NCBI GenBank assembly: GCA_029379385.1
Contig: CM055611.1
Location: 19,352,062-19,416,061 of the forward strand
From: Quillaja saponaria
Taxonomy: Eukaryota > Streptophyta > Magnoliopsida > Fabales > Quillajaceae
DNA length: 64,000 nt
Reading direction: 5' to 3'
Positions 55,110 through 64,000 of the stretch are shown one piece after another. The notes beneath the pieces were generated by a model that had not been told where the DNA came from, did no database searches, and saw only the letters and a list, made by a program, of their open reading frames with translations. Each line of letters starts with the position of its first letter. The first letter of the stretch is position 1. The position numbers were made by a program, and so were the translations under genes.

Positions 55110-57030
55110 TTATCTTGTTCATCATTCATTATTTAATATATTTTATATTTTATTATTTCTTTTTCCTAGCTTGATTTTTGTTAGGCTTTTTAATTTTTTT
55201 ACAACTATTTTTCTTAGACTCTTCAATTTTTTTGTATATTTGTTTTCAATTCACCTTAAAAGTCTAATATATTTCCTAACCAAAAATTTAAAAAGTCTAA
55301 TATATATTTTTCAATTATTTTCTTTTTACTCTATAAATTTTTTTTCTCTCTATATTTTTTCATAAATTATATTTTTAAAATTAAAAAAAAAACTTTATTT
55401 TTTGTTAAAATAAAATATCTAGCCGTTCTTTTTTCTTAGAGTGACTAATGTTGTATATTAATTTTAAGGTTTTCTTGTTAAGATTGTATAGTCTAATAAT
55501 AAAATCAAATTCACCAAAAGATAACAATAAATTCAAATAATATTTAGTGAAAAACATAGAGGGGGAAGGGATCTTATATATAATTCTTGAAATTCTTGAC
55601 ATAATTGTGAAAAGCTATTTTGCAAAAGTTGAAATTATTTTCTAAATTTCAACTCAAATCTATTAAATAGATTTCATAATTTCAGTTAACAAAAAATTAA
55701 AAGAACTTCCTATATTTTTTTACAACTTTTTTCCTAAACTCTTCAACTTTTTTTTATTTTTTTTTTTTATATATTTGTTTTCAATTCACCTTAAAAGTCT
55801 AATATATTTCCTAACCAAAAATTTGAAAAGTCTAATATGTATTTTTCAATTATTTTCTTTTTACTCTATATTTTTTCATAAATTATATTTTTAAAATAAA
55901 AAAAAAAACTTTATTTTTTGTTAAAATAAAATATCTAGTTGTTCTTTTTTCTTAGAATGACTAATGTTGTATATTAATTTTAAGTTTTTCTTGTTAAGAT
56001 TGTATAGTCTAATAATAAAATCAAATTCACCAAAAGATAATAAATTCAAATAATATTTAGTGAAAAACATATAGGGAGAAGAGATCTTAAAATATAATTC
56101 TTGACATAAATTGTGAAAAGCTATTTTACAAAAGTTGAAATTATTTTCTAAATTTAAACTTAAATCTATTCAATAAATTTCATAACTTCAGTTAACAAAA
56201 AATTAAAAGAACTTTCTAGAGTAATTTTCACAATAATTTCAATGGCTCAAGAGTAAAAAGGACAAGGACATGAGATTGTGCTATTAACATTCTAAATTTT
56301 AAAACACCATCATAAAATAGCATTACAAAACTACTATCTGTACACATATAAATAAGACAAATATTTCTTTGTCTACCTGTGATTTGAATGATTTTCAGTT
56401 TTCGCAATAACAATTTATCAACATATATTTTTTCCTACCAGCATTTTTCTTAATTACTCTAAGAAAAAAGAATACCTAAATATTTTATTTTGACACAAAA
56501 ATAAAGTTTTTTAAATTTAAAAATATAATTTATGAGAAAATGTAAAAAGAAAAAATTTCATGGAGTAAAAAGAAAATAATTGAACAAAATATATTAGACT
56601 TTTTAATTTTTGGTTAGGAAATATATTATACTTTTAAGGTGAATTGAAAACAAATACCAAAAAAGTTGAAGAGTTAAGCAAAACTAGTCTCGTAATAAAA
56701 TTTAAAAAATTAAAGAGCCTAATAAAAATCAAACTAGGAAAGGGAATAATAAAAGGTGAAATATCTTATTGAAGAGTTTTAGAGGAAGAAGATTTCTATA
56801 GGCAAGACAAACGCATATGTACAAATGTAAAAAGTTGAAGAGTTTAAAAAAAGTAATCCAATAAAAACAAAAAACCTAATAACGATTAGACATAGGAAAG
56901 ATAAATAATAAATGTTAAATAAGATAAATCAAACATAGTAAATAATTAGGAGTGTTTTAGGAAAAGAGAAACTCATGCTAAATAATAGGCTGTGGCCCCT
57001 AAGGAAATTGGTTGTGGCAATAAGAGCTCC
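55110..57030. mobile_element. Inverted-repeat insertion with internal duplications
   Basis: This 1.9-kb segment is absent at the same place in the second copy of the duplication (about 60830), so it is an insertion or the other copy is a deletion. The block 55150-55440 occurs again directly at about 55700-55940 and inverted at about 56450-56770, with shared words such as ttcaattcaccttaaaagtc and tctaatatatttcctaacc. No transposase frame is present. It fits a non-autonomous foldback or Mutator-like element. The exact ends are not certain. Confidence 0.55.
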
Positions 57031-57139
57031 CACAAATTTATTCTTACCCTTTAAAAATAAATTATTGGATAATATAAAGCCTACATGCTAGGAGGGGTAT
57101 CATCAATCTTCTATATCTATGTTATTTTAAAAGTTATTA

Positions 57140-57310
57140 TACTTATGGTTCAAGTGATAAGGTACACTTGAGCTCAGGAGTTAAGGGGACTCTGCAATGT
57201 CAGGGGTTCGGGCCTGCATGAAAACATTTGTTAGGGATGGGCATCCATGAATCTCGAACTAGATTAGATTTACACTCAAAGGATGTGGGGATACTCATAA
57301 AAATTAAAAA
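57140..57310 (+). mobile_element. SINE-like element
   Basis: An A-box-like tggttcaagtgataaggta (57145-57163) is followed by a B-box-like ggggttcgggcc (57203-57214) and then, after about 85 bases, an A-rich end near 57305. The overall arrangement is that of tRNA-derived plant SINEs. It is the best of the four SINE-like matches in the window. Confidence 0.55.
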
Positions 57311-59679
57311 AAAATTATAGTCTCTTAACTTAGAATAAATATAAATTAATTCGTTTAAATCAATAAAAAAAATATATATATATAAATTGCTTTCTCTCTC
57401 AATAATCTTCCATTATGCTACCCACCCATATAAATTCAATATATATTTTTATTAATTTAAACTAATTGAAAAATAAACAATTTTATCTCTTAATAACCAT
57501 TTCACTCTTACTCTCACTTTCACTCTCACACTAACTAATCTTTTATCTTTTATAAAAAAAAAAAATCTATTGACATATATGTAAACACATGCATGTGGCT
57601 AGTTATTTAAAAGTCAGAAGACCTTTATGGTTTCCTATTTTAAAATAAGTGTAAATTAATTTATTTTGACTTTTTCTTTGAAATAAATTATTTTACTCAT
57701 AATAATATATATAGTATCAATTTTACCTTTTAGTTATCAACGCATCAAATTTATTTTTTTTCTCCAAAAAATAATAAATTATGAATGAAATCTAAATTAA
57801 AAAGATTATAATAAAAATGATGTCTACAAATATAAAAAAAATAAGCTTTATTTAATCAATTTCATAATAATTTAAAATGATTGAAGTTTAATATAAAAAG
57901 AGTAAAAGTTTGATTTACATATCTCTTTGTAAGTAATTTCCATCAACTTAAGGACGATAGCAGTCCAAATATGTATTTATAATCCTGTAATTTCTTATTC
58001 CTGATATTCAATTACAAACATTATAAAAATAGACAAGCTTAAGCTTATTTTACTCAGGCGAAAGGACCAACTAATCTGAATCTCATTGAAAATCAATTTT
58101 TTTATTATTTATAATTAACTCATATATCTCAATTAATCTAAGGAAACATTGGATTAGAGACTTAGATCCATTAAACTTCATCGTAATATTGAAAAAGAAT
58201 TTGATGTAACTTAGGAGCAAGCATTAATTAATTATTTCTTAATATTAATAAAGTATTGTTTAATTACCATTATATTGATGGATATGAAATACATAATATT
58301 AATGACTGAAATAGGATATTAGTTGTCAATCATGGTGATTACATTACAAAGAAGAGTAATTAAAAACAAGTAGAAGACATGTTTCACAATTCAACCAAAA
58401 TACAAAGGGTGGAGTTTCTAATTTTCCTTACTTGTAAGTAATTAATGTATTTTTTATTACAAATATTTAAATTCAAGTGTTAATCATGGTTAAACTAAGA
58501 AAGGTTGGTTAGGTTGAGTGTTGGGTTTTCTCCAAGTTTGAGACTGTGTGTGGTTTCCTCAAAACTTAAGAGAGGTTTGTGTAATTTTCTTTTAAAATAA
58601 TTTATTGAAAGTTCTAATTTCACAAAATTTTGGAAAATAAAATATCTTTTTGGTAAAAATATTTAAGTTATCAACTTTGGAAAAGTGTATCTTTTGTAAT
58701 TCCATTAAAAAAAAAGTAAAAAATAATTAATAAGAAAGAGCTAAGCACAATTTTACCTAGACAGGTAAGCCTGAGCATATTACCTGCAAAACTGCCTGAC
58801 TAACCCATATCGCCAGAAATATACTGATAACGGAGCCATTCCTAAAAACCTAAATATAAAATTGGTTGGAGATATGATATAATAGTAGGGTCCGCTCAAT
58901 ATTTAGGGTAATGAATTTTCTCACCCGGTATTAACTGACCCGACCGAAACAGTCATACAAATGCTTTTTTATTTTGTATTTCTGTGCAAGGACAAGCTCA
59001 CCCGAACTAATTTTTGTCTTCAGTCCAAACAAAGTCCAACAAAGAACAAAAGGCACAGCCTAAATAAGATGAAAACGCTAACTCTAACTAATAAACACCA
59101 CTACTACTTTTCAGTCCCACTAAAAATTAAATGGCAGACAAGTGAATGGAGACAGAGAGGTGTTTCTCTACTATTCTGATATGTGAGTGAAGGGAATTGA
59201 AAGTTATGGGTTTCTCTACTTATAGTTATTCTTATTGAGAGATAAAATTCAATTTCTTTTCTTAGGACCTGCATTTTTATTTTGCTTGGTAATGAATTCA
59301 AAGGTAATTTTCTCTACTTGTAGTTGCCGTGATGATATACAATTTTAATTTGTTTAAACAATAAAAATTTGAGAAATAATTAAAGGAAAAAAATTGATTC
59401 TAGCAATCATATATATATTGCATCAGAAAAAAAAAAATTAAAAAAATTAAGAGAATTATTGTAAGTTATTTAATATTTTATTGATTGTGAACCCAAAACC
59501 AACTTAAAACAAAAGAATAAATGAATCTTCAATTATTTGACTCTCAAAACAAATTCTACTAATCCAAATGTATAATTACCAATTTTTCATAACTATTGAA
59601 AGCGCTTATTCTTGAAAATAATTTTGTTTACAGAGATTAAATTTTACTCCGTGCACGAAATTACTCCTTAATCAAATTC

Positions 59680-60222
59680 TCAATAATTTCTTGGATAGTT
59701 CCACCAAACGGGAACTCCAGTCACAACTCCACCACCATTACCAGTCTTCATCTCACTCATCTGAAACCCCTGGACTCCCACCACCGTGGTCCCTGCCCAC
59801 GCCGCTGTCCTCGAACACGACAACACCACTGGCTCCGTCGCCTTAACCCTCACCGACAAGTTAACAATCCCATTTTGGTCGCCCTCATAATCCCTTAACC
59901 TATAACTCAAGAAATGCAAATAATTCTCCGGTAAATACCCTCCTACAAAATCCGATACCGGTATTCTCGCCATCCCAATGTTTCTAATCCCCATAACCGT
60001 CTTGCATTGTACTTCAATTGTTATAAACCTTACATGCATCGACATGTCCACCACCATCTTCTCATTCCACGACGGGTAATTCCCTCCTTCTGTGTCCATC
60101 CTCGTTGTTACAACGTTGTTTGAATCCGTTCTAACAATAACATAAGCATTTTTCTTCACGGGTTTTCGATTAACCCGAAGATTTTCTCCGGATAACACAG
60201 TGATTTCTAGAGTTCGCGACAT
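59680..60222 (-). CDS. BAP1-like: BAP1-like C2-domain protein, copy 2
   Basis: Tandem paralogue of the gene at 53948-54493: 180 residues, intronless, same strand. The C2 core is almost the same, with conservative changes such as ENLRVNRKPVKK for ENLRIDRKPIKK, and both retain the C-terminal GGGVVTGVPVWW. Between about residues 148 and 158 the sequence reads GTTVVGVQGF instead of GEHGGGSPGV, caused by a lost base and a gained base some 30 bases apart. The open frame, kept TATA box and W-boxes, and mostly conservative changes suggest that both copies are still used. Function as for copy 1: a membrane-associated restraint on defence, by analogy with BAP1. Confidence 0.9.
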   Translation of the reverse strand: MSRTLEITVLSGENLRVNRKPVKKNAYVIVRTDSNNVVTTRMDTEGGNYPSWNEKMVVDMSMHVRFITIEVQCKTVMGIRNIGMARIPVSDFVGGYLPENYLHFLSYRLRDYEGDQNGIVNLSVRVKATEPVVLSCSRTAAWAGTTVVGVQGFQMSEMKTGNGGGVVTGVPVWWNYPRNY

Positions 60223-60460
60223 TGCAATATTGTATGTATTATGTGCTATTGTGTTTTGTGTTTTTGGAGTTGGAATGAAATTGAAAGAGGCTGAGACTGC
60301 GTATATATGGTTTTGGAAGGAAATGTGAGAGAAGGAAGAAAGAAAGAGATACGTCGTTTCTTTGTATTTTGACTTTGTAGTGGAAAATTTACTAGGAGAC
60401 TAAATTGTGACGGACGAATGAAAGTTGTGGAAAAAGAGGATTACGTGTGAGTTGACTGAT
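60223..60460 (-). promoter_or_regulatory. Promoter of C2 copy 2: TATA box and W-boxes
   Basis: A TATA-like catatatac (plus strand gtatatatg at about 60300-60309) lies about 80 bases before the ATG. TTGACT cores lie at 60369-60374 and 60452-60457 on the plus strand, matching those of copy 1 in place and orientation while neighbouring bases have changed. Confidence 0.45.
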
Positions 60461-60830
60461 TTTATTGGGCTGTGACGGGGTTTGTATGACTCGTGTGAGG
60501 GGAATTTGGAAATGTTCGTTGAAATTCAATTCTGGTGGGATAAAGAACTTTCCTAGCTAGTCAGGCTCAGACTGCAAGCAATTTTAACGAGGAATTCAAT
60601 TTCCTTGGGACTTCTGTTGCTACTTGCTGCTGCGAATATTCCAACAAAATATTAGTAGTTGTGAGAAAGTAGATTCTTATCTAGAGCTATTCGTTTTCCA
60701 CGTAAACGTGTAACGTGCGTATTATTAAAAAAAAGGAAAAAGAAAGGAGCGAGGTTTTAAAAATTCAAAAAATATTGACTTTACTACAGTATCATTAGTT
60801 GTTAGAATGTACAAATAAGTATACACCTTT

Positions 60831-61836
60831 TTCCTTTCTAACCCAAAAAAAAAGTATATACCTTTTACAAATTTGAGTTTTAAGATGATAATGTTAATTT
60901 ATTAAGGTGTCAAAGCATTCAAGGTCAAATGGGCAACAGAGTTTGATATCAAAATTTATTCTTACCCCCTTAAAAATAAATTATTGGAGAATATCAAGCC
61001 TACATAGGAGGGGTATTATATATTTTCTATATTATTCTAAAAGTCAAACTTTTTTTTATAATCTCTTACTTTAAAATAGTAATGTATATAATACTAATTT
61101 TACTTTTAGTTATTAAAGCATTAAATTTTCTTTACTCTCCTGTTAAAATCAAATTTGACTAGTTGAGGTGTCTTTTACATGGTTACTTGCAAAGAGAACG
61201 ATCCTGATGAACTTTGGAGGTTTAGCCCCTTTATATAGGCAGCTTATGCTGGAGTATTAATCATAGTAGTAATGACATCCGTTATATAATAATAAACGAT
61301 AATAGCGTCCGTTATAATATTAATATAAATTAATGATGATAGTTATGATTCAGATTAGTCTGTTATATTTTAACCATGTCATGTATAATATTATTAGATT
61401 GATATAATCTTATATTATCACTAGTCTTAAAAAACGAGTTAAGGAGTGTAAAAACTTGAACTAAATGTTGTGGACCATATAACTGAGCCATGTTACCCGT
61501 TTGAGGAGTGTATTTTTTTTTTTGCTAAATTTTTTAAAATTTTGGTATATCACTGGTGTAAAGTACTGATGGTGTGATACTTTTGTCACTGATCTTGCTC
61601 TATGTTGTAATTCACCTTATAACTTATCCCACTTCACTCCACCTTATTACTCCCATATTTTTTAGTATGAACTGAAAAGTTCAAACTTGTTATGATATCA
61701 ATTTATGCTCAATGTTTACTCATCGATGATGTGTAAAATTTTAGTTATAAAATGACAAACACATAAATAAATTAAATAAGTAACAATGTAATTAAATATC
61801 CTAGAATATAACAACTTAACGTACGTTTCTGGATAT
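60831..61836. other. Intergenic region before the second LTR
   Basis: AT-rich, no gene seen. The part at about 60950-61060 matches 57030-57140 and belongs to the C2 duplication. The rest shows nothing recognisable. Confidence 0.5.
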
Positions 61837-64000
61837 TGTTATAACCCCCATGACCCGGTAATGTAAAATTGAGTTTTGAAGCAAGGTGTTAATTTACATT
61901 TTTAAAATAAATTAATTAAATAACAATATAGTTAAACATGTTATAGTTTGATATCTTGGTATACAATTTTAAATGTCGTGTATTTATGGTAGTAAAGTAA
62001 TTAGAATTGTGACCAAATTTAGAATTGTAACCAAATAAATTTAAAAGAGTGTATAATTAATGTATAAGATATATATATATACAACAAAAATGAGTTATAA
62101 CTACAACTTAAATTATGTTAATTGTGAATTTATATTTTTTATTATTATCTATTCCCCTCTTTCTTTAATTGTGACTGTTGACTTTTTTTTCCTGCTTTTT
62201 CTTTCTCTTTCTCGAAAGTTCCTCCTCCTCCCCTGTTTTGCCTCTTGGAAGTCTTGGTCTGTGGGTGAAGTATGCTTGATGTACCAGCTGAAGTTGGTTT
62301 CCTTTTGGTCCTCCCCTTGCCTTGGTTCCGTTTGAGAAGTTTGGATGGCACTACCAGCCTTCTTCTTTCATCCTTTTCTTTGGTGGCCGAATTACATTGT
62401 TGTCCTCCTTCCTTTGCTTGCGTTTCCGTTGTGCAGCTAAGGAGAGCCTTGTTCTTGTTTTGCTTTTGGCTTCCCTTTGTTCCGTCGTTCCTTAACTCTT
62501 TCTTGCAATAAAGTTTCCCTTATTTTCTCTAGTTGTATCTTGCTTTGTTTGCCCATTTACTTCCAACTGGCAGAAGCTACCTCTTGCTCTGCACTTTTCC
62601 CCTCTTTATTTTCTTTTACCGTTACCTTCCTTGCTTAACCATGTAGGAGAGCAAGTTATACTAGCAGCCAACAAGTTTTATTTTGGTCACGCTGTAGTAG
62701 TTTGGGGATTGGGTTGCAGCTGGAGTTAGGAGACGAGGTTGCCCTATTTGAGGCGAGTTGAGAGGGGGTTGATCTCTGGCCTTGTAGGCGGCAGCAGCAA
62801 GGGTTGTGATCAGCTACTGAAACTCTCTTGATGTACCCTGTTTTAATCTTGCAGCAAAGGTATTCTATCTTTGGGTTTTTTGTGGCTGTTTGGGTAAGTG
62901 TAATTCATGTAATTTGGTAGTAGTTTAAGGGGGATTTGCAAGCTGTCCTTGTAACTGCCCTCCAATTTTGTTGATAGTTCTCAGTTTAGAGTATTAGTTT
63001 GTGATATTTTTTGGGTAATTGATTATTTAGATTTGGAATTAAAGGAATCATGAATAACATGGAGTAGGAATGAAGATTAAAGGTAAAAATTAAAGGGTTA
63101 ATGGAAAAAGAAAAGTTGAATTACATTGTAGTGATGTTTGGGAATTGATGAATTGTATGGATTTTTAGATCAAGGAAAATATACCTATATATACACATGA
63201 ACTATAATAAAACATGTTCTTAAGGTATTTGATAAAATGTTTACAAGAAAATTAATTAGAGTAAAATGAATAGAACTTGGTAGATTTCGTGGGTAAAAGA
63301 AATTCATTATTTTGAATATATTTGGGACTGAATTAAATTAAGAGTTTAAAATACAAAATGTAGCTTCAGGTCTTGAAATGTTGGCTGAAACATTTTGTAG
63401 CTTGGTTCTAAATATGTTGTGAGTTATAGCTGTTAGACTCTGGCTAGGTCAGGCAAGATTCGTAGTGCCTTGTTTTTGGTTCATGAAAGTAATTGAGTGG
63501 GTTCATGACAGATTTTAGGAAAATGTTCTAAATAATAAATATAGATATACTTGTCTATTAATAAACCCAACAAAACTGTCAAAATCCTGCGTTTTGTAGA
63601 ATTTGACACAACTTTAAAGAATAAACTGTATTGATACACAAATCTAAAAATTACAAATGATATACCATTATAAAGCTACATGTGTCTAGTATTTTATAAA
63701 TTTTACGAAACTGGATTTGAAATTTCCTAGAGAAGGATATGACCATTAAAGTGGATACTGGTCCAAACTCCAAGTTTGGACAGTTTCAACGTTTCTAACT
63801 CACTAAGTGTTTTCTATCTTTTCTAATGGTTCCTCCTACCCTATACTTTGTCAACAAATTTAAAATGTCTCTTTATATTAACCCTATCACATAAAGTCCA
63901 ATTCATATTAATTGGCATGTAATAGCTTAATGAAAAACTTTCATAAAAAAATCTATACAAGAAGAGATATAAGCTTAGTAACTAAAAGATTATAACAATA
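61837..64000 (+). mobile_element. LTR copy 2, cut by the window end
   Basis: It begins TGTTATAACCCC at 61837 and runs to the window end. From about 62150 it is the diverged reverse complement of the solo LTR at 24724-28163: for example 63430-63480 matches 26460-26520, and 63690-63800 matches 26100-26200, both inverted. The last base here corresponds to about 25890 there, so about 1.2 kb more should follow. It may be a solo LTR or the first LTR of a full element. Similarity in the first 300 bases is weak, so the exact left end is inferred from its ends motif. Confidence 0.65.

Larger units (their letters stand above)
54741..59679. other. Spacer between the two C2 genes
   Basis: No gene is visible. 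The right flank of copy 1 matches the right flank of copy 2 to about 55110, where an inverted-repeat element interrupts the match. The match resumes near 57030 (ttattcttacc, then aaaaataaattattgga). A SINE-like element lies at 57140-57310. The remainder, to about 59235, is AT-rich. At about 59236 the left flank of copy 2 begins. Confidence 0.6.
59236..60830. repeat. Second copy of the C2-gene segmental duplication
   Basis: This segment matches about 53420-55110 in the same orientation, covering the gene, about 440 bases after it and about 600 bases before it. The similarity continues at 60950-61060 with 57030-57140, beyond the insertion in copy 1. The copies differ by scattered substitutions and small indels, with coding sequence better kept than flanks. 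Confidence 0.85.

Noticed and set aside
62060..62511. Overlapping plus- and minus-strand frames near the right end
   Set aside because: They lie inside the LTR copy; matching frames are not kept in the sister LTR at 24724-28163.

Overview
The window is nuclear DNA of a eudicot plant. The genes have short exons with GT/AG introns in strongly AT-rich DNA, the proteins belong to plant-only families (plant methyltransferase, HD-ZIP IV, DYW-type PPR, DUF295 F-box, BAP1-type C2), and LTR, SINE-like and foldback repeats fill the spaces. I cannot name the species. I see no sign of bacterial, organellar or viral origin.

Layout, left to right: AT-rich DNA with two foldback elements (1-2450); a QUA3/PMT13-type pectin methyltransferase gene (+, 2756-7449); about 10 kb of AT-rich intergenic DNA; an ANL2/HDG1-type HD-ZIP IV gene (+, 18285-23190, nine coding exons, complete); a 3.4-kb solo LTR (24724-28163); a single-exon F-box/DUF295 gene (-, 31176-32279); a clade-III GSK3/SHAGGY kinase gene (+, 36497-42187, thirteen coding exons, complete); a DYW-class PPR gene (-, 44616-47039, intronless); a membrane RING-H2 E3 ligase gene (+, 49482-52737) with two apparent frameshifts; tRNA-Gly(GCC) (-, 53312-53382); two tandem BAP1-like C2-domain genes (-, 53948-54493 and 59680-60222) on a duplicated segment split by an inverted-repeat insertion; and the start of a second LTR copy in opposite orientation (61837-64000).

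These are independent housekeeping, epidermal, signalling, organelle-RNA and defence-restraint genes, not one pathway. What links them is position. From memory of the Arabidopsis map, QUA3-ANL2-ASKtheta are neighbours on chromosome 4 (At4g00740-00720), and HDG1-SK31-PPR-RING-BAP1 are neighbours on chromosome 3 (At3g61150-61190). This window holds both sets in one row, as expected of an unsplit ancestral block. The F-box gene, the tRNA and the extra C2 copy look like local additions.

I found no novel multi-gene system. The points most worth checking are three single-base apparent frameshifts in two otherwise conserved genes, a pair of compensating indels that recoded a patch of one C2 paralogue, and a 36-G run in an intron.
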